Below, piece by piece: positions 8,828 through 17,152 of a stretch of DNA of 64,000 nucleotides (its first letter is position 1; each line of letters starts with the position of its first letter). Under the pieces are notes generated by a model that worked only from the letters and a program-made list of their open reading frames with translations, did not search any database and had not been told where the DNA came from. Made by a program: the position numbers and the translations under genes. This DNA is from Melioribacteraceae bacterium (lineage in GTDB: Bacteria; Bacteroidota; Ignavibacteria; Ignavibacteriales; Melioribacteraceae): assembly GCA_023230485.1 (NCBI GenBank), contig JALNXG010000002.1, positions 62,001 through 126,000 on the forward strand. Reading direction: 5' to 3'.

Positions 8828-9315
8828 TTATTAACCTTTCCGCAAGGTTTAAACTCTCCACAAATTCCATTTCTAAATTCACACATTGGACACATTAAAC
8901 ATGCCAACTCTGGGTCAACTTCTGAAATTTTAGACTTTAATTCATCAAAAAACTCACGAGTATAAATCTCGGCTTTAGAACACATTCTTTTATGAGACCA
9001 GTCAATAATATGTTGAGCATTGCACATTATAAAAAAATTACGAGGAGCTAGACGACCATGAACTACAGCAGAACCTATATCAGGTCTACCGCTTTGAACT
9101 AGGAATAATGCTCCATTTTTATCATGAGTTCTCATTTGCATTACTACGCAGTATGGAATATCAGTACAATAGATAGCAAACATTTGGGTTCTGATTGGAG
9201 AATGACCGCTTTTATACCACTTACTCAATGAAGCTTTGGATTTAACTCCGAAAGAATGTTCCATACAACGTTCTAATAATCCTCTGTCTGTTATCTTTTC
9301 TATATTAATTTCCAT
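8812..9315 (-). CDS. ThyX-family protein with altered signature motif
   Basis: A 167-aa protein similar in pattern to flavin-dependent thymidylate synthase: a GHSPIRTQMFAIY segment, then a helix-strand region, then RMCSKAEIYTREFFDEL near the C-terminus, which parallels the conserved R-x-C-x-x-AQ-x-EIR helix of ThyX, and a final Cys-rich CPMCEFRNGICGE like the ThyX end. The ThyX signature RHRxxSxxxxSxR is replaced by QMRTH...VQSGR, so substrate or flavin binding may differ. The C-terminus adds several Cys (PCGKVNKC), perhaps a metal site. It may make dTMP, modify another pyrimidine, or be non-enzymatic. It lies next to polymerase genes, in line with nucleotide metabolism. Confidence 0.55.
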   Translation of the reverse strand: MEINIEKITDRGLLERCMEHSFGVKSKASLSKWYKSGHSPIRTQMFAIYCTDIPYCVVMQMRTHDKNGALFLVQSGRPDIGSAVVHGRLAPRNFFIMCNAQHIIDWSHKRMCSKAEIYTREFFDELKSKISEVDPELACLMCPMCEFRNGICGEFKPCGKVNKCLNK

Positions 9316-9500
9316 TATTTGTTATCCTTAGTTATTTTTTCATATTCTAATTTATTGATATATACATTTATCCTAGATAAATCCTTTAGGCAAACTCCAC
9401 CAGAGCTGTCTTCTCCAAGGTGTTTGCACATGACACCCTCTAAATGCCCCCATTGTTCTCCTCTTTTAAAACATTTTTCCTTGCATCCACACTTCTTCAT
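9315..9500 (-). CDS. Small Cys-rich protein
   Basis: A 61-aa protein with five Cys and one His in the first 40 residues (KKCGCKEKC near the start, then VMCKHLG and GVCLKDL), compatible with a small zinc site, followed by a basic helix. It shares one base with the start of the ThyX-like gene and begins 4 bp after the PHP fusion gene, so it is a true operon member. It is not recognised. A coding start with no better alternative is ATG 9500. Confidence 0.5.
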   Translation of the reverse strand: MKKCGCKEKCFKRGEQWGHLEGVMCKHLGEDSSGGVCLKDLSRINVYINKLEYEKITKDNK

Positions 9501-9504
9501 TTTA

Positions 9505-11316
9505 TTATCCTTTTAGCTTAAATCCTTCGTTTACATCTTTTATAAAATCATTATAATCTTTTTCTTTTGAGATATCAAAAGCTGGAAACTTATAACCCTC
9601 AAAATTAAGTTTAAATTCTATTCTGTTAGCTATCTCAACTGTCATATCTGCCATTTCTGGAGTTATATAATTCCTAATCATTTGTTCTCTTGTTTTCATA
9701 AATAAACCAGCTGTTTCAAAACCTTCCATTTTACCACCAGTAGCTATTTTTAAAAGAATATTCTGTAACTTATGGTCTCCGTCATTCAAATAATGGCAGT
9801 CATTTGTTACTACACTTTTAACATTATATTTATTAGCTAAAGATATAAATTCAGGAACAATTTTATCATAATCTGGAAAATCAATACACATTACTTCATT
9901 ATAAAACCTGTCTCCAAAATTATCAACAAAAAACTTTATGTTTTCCTCTGCCTTTTTAGGGTCATAGCCTTCTTGGGAAAAATGAAAAGATACTGGACTT
10001 TTATAACATCCAGATAATATTATTAGACCTTCACCATATTTTTGTAAATTTTTTCTATCTGTTCTTGGTTTATAATAAAAACCCTCTCTATTTGCATTAG
10101 TTACAATTTGGCATACGTTTTTCCACCCCGTATCGTTCATTACAAGAATTATTATATGATAATTACTTCTTTGCTCTTTATCTGTAGCATCATCTACATA
10201 ATAAGCTTCTATTCCATGTATTGGCTTAATCCCATTTTTAATACATTCCTTTTGAAACTTATATAAACCAAACATATTGCCATGGTCTGTCAGTGCAAGG
10301 GCTTTAAAACCCATTTCTTTTGCTTTTTTTGCTAATTTATCAACATCAGCTACTCCATCTAACAAACTGTGTGAAGAGTGAACGTGAAGATGAACAAAAC
10401 TATCACTCGGAATAATTATTTTTTCCTCTGTTTTCTTTTCCTGCTTTTTAACCTCAATAACAGCATCTTTCCTAACTTCTTCTTTTTTCGGATATATTTC
10501 TTTAATATTTTTAAGTTTAAAAATAAAACTTCTAGGAAGGTATACATTGGAAGGAACAAATTCTCCACTAAACAAGTTCCCAATTTCCTGAGTAGAATAT
10601 CCAGCAAGTTTACATCCTATTTCACAGACGAGAAATCTATTTTCTGGATGAGAAACAGCATATTTTAAGAAATCTATAATTTCAGACTTGATTTCTTCTA
10701 GGGTTGATGAACGCTCTACAGCCCAATCCTTTTTTGTTACAATAGCATAAGACCTACCCTGTATTCCTCTTGGATTATTCCATTTAGCACCAAAAAACTG
10801 TCTTGCAAATAACGCCGCACCTTTGCCGTGTTTACCGCCAGCATTAGAACCAAAAACAAAAATATCATTATTCTGAGCCAATGAAGCAACTAAAAAATTT
10901 CTAGTTCTATTTTGTATTCCAGGAGAAATACTTTCTCTATTACCTGCAACATTAAGAACTTTTATATTGTTATTAATAAGCCATTCTAAAAACTGATTTT
11001 TTGATTTTACTAGTATATACGGTTTATTATATTTTTCACATACATTAATTGTATATCTAGTTCCAACAGATTTTTCATTAGTTGCAAATATTGCAGTACC
11101 ATCTGATTCTATAACATTTTTTAATGTTCTTTCTTTATAATCACCATCTATCTCTACCAAATTAAATCTATCTCTTAATTCTATACATTGACCATTCTCT
11201 GTTTTAAATTCACTAGGTGCAAAACCACCAACATCTAATCCAAGCAATTCTCCTGCTTCAAGACCTCCTCTGTCACCACCAGATTGACCACCAGAAATAA
11301 TTTTATCAATAATCAT
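9505..11316 (-). CDS. SLOG (YpsA-like) + A1S_2505-type + DnaE PHP domain fusion, N-terminal half of split DnaE
   Basis: A 603-aa protein with three parts. Residues 1-145 look like a circularly permuted YpsA-type SLOG domain (IISGGQSGGDRGGLEAG at the start, KVLNVAGNRES at its end), a fold that binds nucleotide-like ligands. Residues 150-262 match the A1S_2505 phage-associated family (DIFVFGSNAGGKHGKGAA, GRSYAIVTKKDW, CEIGCKLAGY). After a charged linker, residues 305-570 are the PHP domain of DnaE: HLHVHS, LTDHGN, GIEAYY, ILSGC and TNDCHY are kept, so the metal ligands seem intact. The protein stops just after PHP at FIKDVNEGFK; the polymerase palm is encoded at 3547-5886. A promoter of the shared family lies 26 bp upstream. 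The two front domains are not part of usual DnaE. Confidence 0.88.
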   Translation of the reverse strand: MIIDKIISGGQSGGDRGGLEAGELLGLDVGGFAPSEFKTENGQCIELRDRFNLVEIDGDYKERTLKNVIESDGTAIFATNEKSVGTRYTINVCEKYNKPYILVKSKNQFLEWLINNNIKVLNVAGNRESISPGIQNRTRNFLVASLAQNNDIFVFGSNAGGKHGKGAALFARQFFGAKWNNPRGIQGRSYAIVTKKDWAVERSSTLEEIKSEIIDFLKYAVSHPENRFLVCEIGCKLAGYSTQEIGNLFSGEFVPSNVYLPRSFIFKLKNIKEIYPKKEEVRKDAVIEVKKQEKKTEEKIIIPSDSFVHLHVHSSHSLLDGVADVDKLAKKAKEMGFKALALTDHGNMFGLYKFQKECIKNGIKPIHGIEAYYVDDATDKEQRSNYHIIILVMNDTGWKNVCQIVTNANREGFYYKPRTDRKNLQKYGEGLIILSGCYKSPVSFHFSQEGYDPKKAEENIKFFVDNFGDRFYNEVMCIDFPDYDKIVPEFISLANKYNVKSVVTNDCHYLNDGDHKLQNILLKIATGGKMEGFETAGLFMKTREQMIRNYITPEMADMTVEIANRIEFKLNFEGYKFPAFDISKEKDYNDFIKDVNEGFKLKG

Positions 11317-11341
11317 TTAATACCCCATTATTATTTATAGT

Positions 11342-11369
11342 AAAATAGCATGTTTTGAACAAAAGTCAA
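11342..11369 (-). promoter_or_regulatory. Candidate promoter for the SLOG-PHP gene
   Basis: On the minus strand TTGACT (11364-11369) is followed after exactly 16 bp by TATTTT (11342-11347), preceded by TGC as an extended -10. It fits the same plan as three other sites in this window. It lies in the 54-bp gap before the gene start at 11316, leaving a leader of about 20 nt. Confidence 0.55.
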
Positions 11370-11370
11370 G

Positions 11371-11754
11371 TTAAGAAGAAATATTTTTATAAGAACATAC
11401 ATGACATCTTAGGTTTAAAACTTTTTCTGTTTGTAAATGTAACATAGTATTTTTTACTGCATCTATTAAATTTGCAGAATCAAGACATTTTTTACATTGC
11501 AAAATACTTTCTTTCCTAATTTCTTTTAATTCTGAAATTGGTATTTTAAACATTTCATCTTCTGGAACATAAGATATACCTGAATTTATAGCATTTTTTA
11601 ATAAATTTTCAGCGTTAACTAAATCTTTTTCATAATCTATAAATAATGTTTCTGAACCTTTATTTTTAGAAGTATTAGCAGATAGAAAAAAGCTACTTCT
11701 AAGAGCCAAAAGTTCTTGACTTATTGCATAAAGAACTTCATATTGAGGAGACAT
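11371..11754 (-). CDS. Unknown protein with two CxxC pairs
   Basis: A 127-aa mostly helical protein. Two Cys pairs, CKKC at ~90 and CHVC at ~117, could bind one zinc ion near the C-terminus. The N-terminal part is helical (YEVLYAISQELLALRSSFF). No family is recognised. Its start overlaps the end of the sialyltransferase-like gene by 17 bp, so it is coupled to the glycan cassette, and it is followed by the promoter of the PHP fusion gene. Confidence 0.5.
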   Translation of the reverse strand: MSPQYEVLYAISQELLALRSSFFLSANTSKNKGSETLFIDYEKDLVNAENLLKNAINSGISYVPEDEMFKIPISELKEIRKESILQCKKCLDSANLIDAVKNTMLHLQTEKVLNLRCHVCSYKNISS

Positions 11755-12316
11755 TTAAAGTATTCCTTTCAAACGGTAAGCGTGTTTCACCTTCAGAAAG
11801 ATTGTATATTTTAAAATCTTTTTCTTCAGAAAGTTTTTTAACCAAGTTTAATTCTCTAATTAACCATTCATCTCCCATTCTTAGTGGGTCTGCTGTACCT
11901 TCCCCATAAAAATGATTAGTATCTTTATTATACATTAAATCACACCCTATAATATAAATGTTAAACATTACACCATGGATATAACATAAATTGATTATAT
12001 GATAAATAGAATTTAATAACATAGTACCTGAACCATCTTCGCATTTATACCAATACGGTTTATTTAAAAAAGAAGTAGTAATTCCTCCCCTAAGACATCT
12101 TAAACTTTGTCTAAAATCATCATGACTTGGAAGAACCTTCCCTGTACAAAAAAAATCGTTAGGAATAAGCCAATAATCTGTTCTTTCTTTAGTTAATGAC
12201 CAAGAATTATTCATTGCACAAACATATATGTTTTTATCAATATTTTTACTATTATTATTCCACCAATCTTTAATGTATGGAGCAGAACCAACTATTAAAA
12301 AATTTTTCATAAACAC
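11738..12316 (-). CDS. Sialyltransferase/DUF115-like Rossmann protein
   Basis: A 192-aa protein. The start FLIVGSAPYIKDW resembles the glycine-rich first strand of GT42-type sialyltransferases and DUF115/MAF-like proteins, and the patterns CAMNNSWSL and YIIGCDLMY match their N-x-S and (I/V)xG-x-D strands. These enzymes move nonulosonic acid or similar sugars onto glycans. The neighbourhood of two GT4 enzymes and two methyltransferases supports a sugar-transfer role. The exact substrate cannot be read from the sequence. Confidence 0.5.
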   Translation of the reverse strand: MFMKNFLIVGSAPYIKDWWNNNSKNIDKNIYVCAMNNSWSLTKERTDYWLIPNDFFCTGKVLPSHDDFRQSLRCLRGGITTSFLNKPYWYKCEDGSGTMLLNSIYHIINLCYIHGVMFNIYIIGCDLMYNKDTNHFYGEGTADPLRMGDEWLIRELNLVKKLSEEKDFKIYNLSEGETRLPFERNTLNVSSI

Positions 12317-12331
12317 CCCCTTATAATTATA

Positions 12332-12910
12332 TTAAACTGCTTTAGATTCCATTATCACAGTAAAATGTTCTTCTTTTATTTTTTCCCATGATTTTTGTTC
12401 TTCTTCTTTTGAAAGAAATCTAAAATATTTATCAACTGGAACTAATACAGGACCGGCTCCATAGTCAAGATATGACCTTGAACTAAGATATAGAAATTTA
12501 GTCATTTTAGATAAGCTCTTTAAATATTCTTCTAAAACGTCTACTGGTATATGTTGAAAAACTAATGAAGCAACTACTATATCAAACTTTCTTTGTTTTA
12601 AATCATCCCATTGATTAACAGTAAAAAGTTCTAAATTTTTTGTTTCAGAATATCTTTTATCTTTTTTTAATAATTCTATCATATTGGGAAAATCATAACC
12701 TACTACATTGTTTGCTATATTTGTAAGCGCAAAAGTATTTCTACCCATCCCACAACCAAAATCAAGAACATTTTTATGTTCAACAGTAGAAACTAACTTT
12801 AACATTTCGGTTGAAGCAATTAAATCTTCCCGTGTCTTAGCTACACTAATAATTAAGTGTGGAGCAGTTTCTTCGTTAGCTTTTCCCCAATCGTTTTTAT
12901 AAATTCTCAT
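12332..12910 (-). CDS. SAM-dependent methyltransferase
   Basis: A 192-aa class I methyltransferase. Motif I is VLDFGCGMGRN (~49-59), with an acidic GYDFP at the end of strand beta-2, and FDIVVASLVFQHI as motif IV. No DNA target domain is present, so a small molecule, sugar or protein is the likely acceptor. It overlaps the second methyltransferase by 14 bp and belongs to the glycan cassette, where it may cap a sugar. Confidence 0.75.
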   Translation of the reverse strand: MRIYKNDWGKANEETAPHLIISVAKTREDLIASTEMLKLVSTVEHKNVLDFGCGMGRNTFALTNIANNVVGYDFPNMIELLKKDKRYSETKNLELFTVNQWDDLKQRKFDIVVASLVFQHIPVDVLEEYLKSLSKMTKFLYLSSRSYLDYGAGPVLVPVDKYFRFLSKEEEQKSWEKIKEEHFTVIMESKAV

Positions 12911-13526
12911 TTTTATTTCCTTTTATTGCTACAAAAAATATTGCATTTCCTCTTGAAAACATTACCATTTCAGTATGCGTAAGTTTATATCCTATGCCAT
13001 TAAATAGTTCTTCTAAGTCTTTAACTTCAAACTCCCTATAGTGCCACTTGTCAACATGCTGTGCTGACTTTTCAGGAACAGTGCCAATGATAAGACGAGG
13101 GTTTAATAATTTAATATTCTGCATTACAACTTCAGGATTAGGAAAGTGCTCAAGTATTTCACAGGCAACTACAACAGTTTTAGTATTATATATGTTTGGC
13201 TCAAAGCAGTCTTCTTTTCCTATGTCTACAATAAAAAATCCTATATCTGATACACGATTATCTTGTGCAAACTCTATTGTTTCTATGGAATCATCTATTC
13301 CAACTACAGCACAACCGCAAAGTTCATATAGTAATTCACTTCCAAATCCAGAACCGCATCCAATATCATAAACTCTATCATCTTTATTTATATACTTAGC
13401 CGCCATCCTATAACGTGTAGATGGTAATCCTAAGAATTCATCCTTTTTTATAATTCTTTCACCCGAAGTGAATGACTTACTTCTATTTCTATTTTCTTCG
13501 TTCATTTTCCTCCTAACATATCTCAT
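12897..13526 (-). CDS. SAM-dependent methyltransferase
   Basis: A 209-aa class I methyltransferase with motif I VYDIGCGSGFGSELL (~53-67), VGIDDS after strand beta-2, and VVACEILEHFPNP as motif IV. It is UbiE/Methyltransf_11-like with no DNA-recognition region. It overlaps the glycosyltransferase gene upstream and the other methyltransferase downstream by 14 bp each. The pair could act in sequence on a transferred sugar. Confidence 0.75.
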   Translation of the reverse strand: MRYVRRKMNEENRNRSKSFTSGERIIKKDEFLGLPSTRYRMAAKYINKDDRVYDIGCGSGFGSELLYELCGCAVVGIDDSIETIEFAQDNRVSDIGFFIVDIGKEDCFEPNIYNTKTVVVACEILEHFPNPEVVMQNIKLLNPRLIIGTVPEKSAQHVDKWHYREFEVKDLEELFNGIGYKLTHTEMVMFSRGNAIFFVAIKGNKNENL

Positions 13527-14628
13527 TTATTATTTTTGTCATTTTTTCACATGCTATTTTCCAAGTCCATTTATTAATCATGTCTCTTCTTGCATTAATT
13601 CCTTTCATGTTCTTATCTGACCTATTATTATAAACAAATCTCATAGTTTCAATTAAATGGTCTTTATCTATCTCTGCCCAATTTTGACCAGCATAATGAG
13701 GAAATTTAGCACATTGTTCATCTGAAACTGGAACTATTTTACAATCCACTAAGTACCCATTATCTTTATTTATAAATTCAGTATGTGAACTCCAGTTTGT
13801 TGCTATACATGGTACTCCACACCCCATGCTTTCACTAAAACATAGCCCCCATCCTTCTCCTCTTGTAGGAGAAACATAACAGTCTATACTGTTATAAAAT
13901 CCAGCCATATCATCGGCATTAATCATTTGCGGCATCAACATTATTTCTGAATCTTTATTTCCAACAAAATTACGTATTTCTTTTATTTTTTCTTTAACTG
14001 TTTCTGTAAATTTATTTGAATATTCATAATGAGCATATATTTTTAACAATAAAGAAACATCTTTTCTACCTTTAAAAGCCCTAAGATAACATTCAATTAA
14101 AGCATTTGGATTTTTTCTTGGAGTCCAATCAAAATTAGAACCAAAAACAAATTTATTTGGTATTTTTTTTATTAATGGTTTTTTTTCAGGGCTAAACCTA
14201 TCAGTGTCAACTCCGTGAGGAATTACAAAAATAGGGTTTCTTATTCCTGAATTATAAAACGTATTTTTATTAAATTCACTATATGTAAAAACATAATCCA
14301 TAGCCCTTATTGGCATTACCCATGATTTTGGGATGCCATCTGTTTCAAAAGTTGTCATACAAGAATGGAAGCTCTTACCTTTATTAATTATTTGATAATT
14401 TTCTGGTGTTACATTAAAAATTACAATATCAAAATCTTCACTATCCTTATTCATTAATGGATTCAATTTATTAAAAAATTCTTTACCTAAACCAACAGTA
14501 CCACCCTTATAAAATTTTAAAGATTTTAATTGTAGATTAACACCATTCATATTATATACATAATTTCTTGATGCTTCACCATATCCGCTTGGGTCGTGAA
14601 AAGACCCTACCCATAATACGTTTTTCAT
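13513..14628 (-). CDS. GT4-family glycosyltransferase
   Basis: A 371-aa GT-B enzyme. The C-terminal donor-binding domain has SPTRGEGWGLCFSESM (about residue 250), the E-x7-E motif of family GT4, followed by GVPCIATNWSSHTEF. The N-terminal half (VLWVGSFHDPSGYGEASRNY) is the acceptor Rossmann domain. It transfers a sugar from a nucleotide donor. It overlaps a second GT4 gene by 4 bp. A virion protein, a host surface polymer or modified DNA could be the acceptor; the sequence does not decide. Confidence 0.82.
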   Translation of the reverse strand: MKNVLWVGSFHDPSGYGEASRNYVYNMNGVNLQLKSLKFYKGGTVGLGKEFFNKLNPLMNKDSEDFDIVIFNVTPENYQIINKGKSFHSCMTTFETDGIPKSWVMPIRAMDYVFTYSEFNKNTFYNSGIRNPIFVIPHGVDTDRFSPEKKPLIKKIPNKFVFGSNFDWTPRKNPNALIECYLRAFKGRKDVSLLLKIYAHYEYSNKFTETVKEKIKEIRNFVGNKDSEIMLMPQMINADDMAGFYNSIDCYVSPTRGEGWGLCFSESMGCGVPCIATNWSSHTEFINKDNGYLVDCKIVPVSDEQCAKFPHYAGQNWAEIDKDHLIETMRFVYNNRSDKNMKGINARRDMINKWTWKIACEKMTKIINEIC

Positions 14629-15989
14629 GCTTTCACCAATTCAATCTTTTCTTCATTTTTGTTTTTATTAATCATACGAGATATTAAAACATCCCACTGT
14701 GGGATAATTTTATCCCAAGAATATTTTTCTATTTGCATTCTACCGGCAATACTTAACATTTTTCTTGCTTTATCACCTGTTATTTCTGGCTTTTTAGATT
14801 CTGGATAAGCTTGTTTTAAATAACTACCCCATTTTTCATAAAATACACTATTATCATTATAATATAATTTATCTAATCTCATAGCATAATCATAAACATC
14901 AACAATGGCTCTTTCTATATTAGAATTTGTTTCTGTAAAATAATCTGAAACACTAATTAATTCTGAACATGGAGCACAAAAGTCAATATGACCTGAATAA
15001 TTAGTGACAACGGTAGGAGTTCCACAAGCCATAGCTTCTGCAATAGGGAGACCAAATCCTTCTCCAGTTGTTGGGAGTGTAAATATATCGAACAGGTTAT
15101 AGAGTTCGCACAATGTTTCTGAAGTTACACCTGCACCTACGTTCATTTTTGGTGGAATTATTACATTACCGAATAACTTGTAAGTATTTATTAGTTCTGG
15201 TATATTCCAACCAAAGTCTTCTCCTCCAGGAGTATGAAGGTAAAGGCGAGCTTCTTTTTTACCATCACGAACTTCAATTTTTTCGCTACCACAAAATTCA
15301 CATTTTTTTTCAGAAAATGACATTTCTCCACATTCACAACAAATACAATAAGGTCTACAAAACAAAGAAAAAGCTTGCATTAATTTAGGGATATTTTTTC
15401 TTGGTTGATTTCTACATACAGTCCCGATTACAAACAAATCTTTAGACTTGTATTTTATACGTAGTGATTCTTTATTACAAATAGGTTTAAATATATCTAT
15501 ATCAACACCATGTGGTATTGCAACTATTTTATTAAGATTTATCCCTAATTTTATAATTTCATTAAACCCAAAATTACCATATGCAACAACCATATCAATG
15601 TTTTCAAGTAAATTTTTCCATCTTATTGAAAATGGAACACCATCAACAGGGACATACGATATTAATTTATAACTATTTCTATAAGGGCTCTTTATCATTG
15701 ACTCTATCATCCATATATCTCCAACTGTCAATACTATTTCTGGCTTATAAACAGATACAACTTCATTAAACGTTATACCAGAATACATATCATCTTTAGT
15801 TGCTTTTGTAGATATAATTTCATAAGGAACCATTTCTTGGTTTTTTTGTCCATGCCAATTAAACCACCCTATTGTCTTTATTTCATACTTTTCCATATTA
15901 AAAAGACCAATAGCCATTTCTTTAACAACTCTTCCGAATCCTGTATGAATCAAACTTGAATCACCTACAATTAATATTTTTGGTTTCAT
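14625..15989 (-). CDS. GT4-family glycosyltransferase with an inserted zinc ribbon
   Basis: A 454-aa GT-B enzyme. The N-terminal domain starts LIVGDSSLIHTGFGRVV, and the C-terminal domain has TTGEGFGLPIAEAMACGTP, the GT4 E-x7-E motif. Between them, at about residues 213-240, is an insert with CCECGE and CEFCGS pairs, a zinc ribbon not usual in this family. It may add a nucleic acid or protein contact. The gene shares one base with the nuclease upstream, linking the glycan cassette to the recombination operon. Confidence 0.82.
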   Translation of the reverse strand: MKPKILIVGDSSLIHTGFGRVVKEMAIGLFNMEKYEIKTIGWFNWHGQKNQEMVPYEIISTKATKDDMYSGITFNEVVSVYKPEIVLTVGDIWMIESMIKSPYRNSYKLISYVPVDGVPFSIRWKNLLENIDMVVAYGNFGFNEIIKLGINLNKIVAIPHGVDIDIFKPICNKESLRIKYKSKDLFVIGTVCRNQPRKNIPKLMQAFSLFCRPYCICCECGEMSFSEKKCEFCGSEKIEVRDGKKEARLYLHTPGGEDFGWNIPELINTYKLFGNVIIPPKMNVGAGVTSETLCELYNLFDIFTLPTTGEGFGLPIAEAMACGTPTVVTNYSGHIDFCAPCSELISVSDYFTETNSNIERAIVDVYDYAMRLDKLYYNDNSVFYEKWGSYLKQAYPESKKPEITGDKARKMLSIAGRMQIEKYSWDKIIPQWDVLISRMINKNKNEEKIELVKA

Positions 15990-17152
15990 TATTTCCCCTT
16001 TTTTATTATTGGATATGGATTACCATCTTCCTCTATGGTTATTTCTTCAAAGTCTTTCATTGCAACTTTATTTTTAGATATTATTTTTTCAATATCTCCA
16101 ACTCTTATCATTGACAAGGCTTCTTCAATAAGATTGTGTTTTAAGATAAGTTCTTTACCTGCATTTTTAGAGATAAGCCTAGTATTTTTTCTTGATGTTA
16201 ATTTTGCCACTTTACCATCTTCTGTTTTAATTTCTCTATCGCTATGACTATTAATCAAATCAACTACCCATGAACTTAAATTTTTCTTTTCTTTATCAAT
16301 ACATGTTGCTATAGTAGACATAGAATCATAAATTCTTATTATTTCAGATGGAGATAAATCTTTTACCTCGTCAATTGTTTTCACCTTTGTATTAATTACT
16401 CCAACAGCAGAACCAATCATGGCTACAATAGTTATAAAATTAGCATATTCATAACATGTAGAACGGCACTCACAATTCCAACAAAATGAATTTAATACTG
16501 GTTTTGGATTATTATTTTTTAATATCGAATGAAATAAATGGTCAAAATATTCTAAATACTCAGGGATATCAGCCCTATAAACATATATATTTTTTTGCCT
16601 ATTTAAACGTAAATATTTATAATTAAATATCACCGTATCAAAATTATCATACTTTGGGTTAGTAAAAAAATATGCTGAATATAACTTTGTTTGATGGGAG
16701 TTTTCAAGTTCTTCTGAAGTGGGCATAAAAGCACCTGTTTTATAATCTACTATTCTTAAAGTATGATTATCTATAAAATCTACTCTATCAATGAACCCCC
16801 TTGCTGAAGCTCCTGATTCAAGATATAATTTAAACCCTATTTCTGTCCCTATAACATCTAAAGAATCTCTAGGTTCTAGAGAAACTTGATTAAAAAACAT
16901 TTCTTTAGCATCTTTAAAATATTGTTGGTTAGCACATTCGTTTTCTTTAGAAGCCTTTAAAAAACACTCTTCTGGTGTTTCTTTATTACCAACCTTATAA
17001 TATAACTCTAATGAATTATGTGTTAATAATCCAGAATCTATTTGAGGGGTTGAACCACCTCTATCTGAACTCAATTCATATCTATTATAATATCTATAAG
17101 AACATTGTTCATACAAAGTTCCACCTGAAGCACTTAAAAATTCACATTTCAT
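15989..17152 (-). CDS. Cas4/RecB-like PD-(D/E)XK nuclease with Fe-S cysteines
   Basis: A 387-aa protein. The nuclease core shows H45, D122 (FIDRVD), D136 and K138 (IVDYKTG), then Q154 and Y158 in HQTKLYSAYF, the RecB/Cas4 QxxxY signature. Cys17 near the N-terminus (YEQCSYRYY) and Cys224, 227, 229 and 233 (CWNCECRSTC) resemble the clamp that holds a 4Fe-4S cluster in AddB and Cas4. The C-terminal ~130 residues are an extra helical region of unknown role. It likely trims DNA ends for recombination. It overlaps the RuvC-like gene by one base. No CRISPR genes are near, so an adaptation role is not supported. Confidence 0.82.
   Translation of the reverse strand: MKCEFLSASGGTLYEQCSYRYYNRYELSSDRGGSTPQIDSGLLTHNSLELYYKVGNKETPEECFLKASKENECANQQYFKDAKEMFFNQVSLEPRDSLDVIGTEIGFKLYLESGASARGFIDRVDFIDNHTLRIVDYKTGAFMPTSEELENSHQTKLYSAYFFTNPKYDNFDTVIFNYKYLRLNRQKNIYVYRADIPEYLEYFDHLFHSILKNNNPKPVLNSFCWNCECRSTCYEYANFITIVAMIGSAVGVINTKVKTIDEVKDLSPSEIIRIYDSMSTIATCIDKEKKNLSSWVVDLINSHSDREIKTEDGKVAKLTSRKNTRLISKNAGKELILKHNLIEEALSMIRVGDIEKIISKNKVAMKDFEEITIEEDGNPYPIIKKGK

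Noticed and set aside
10416..10607. Minus-strand 63-codon frame within the SLOG-PHP gene
   Set aside because: It overlaps the charged linker and the end of the A1S_2505-type domain in a different phase; a basic, low-complexity sequence with no support.
3547..11316. A split intein joining the two DnaE halves, as in cyanobacteria
   Set aside because: The PHP half ends in FKLKG and stop, and the catalytic half starts directly with DnaE-like sequence; neither has intein blocks or the needed Cys/Asn ends.
15989..17152. CRISPR adaptation role for the Cas4-like nuclease
   Set aside because: No Cas1/Cas2 genes or repeat arrays are in the window; the gene sits with RuvC-like and SSB genes, so a recombination role is simpler.
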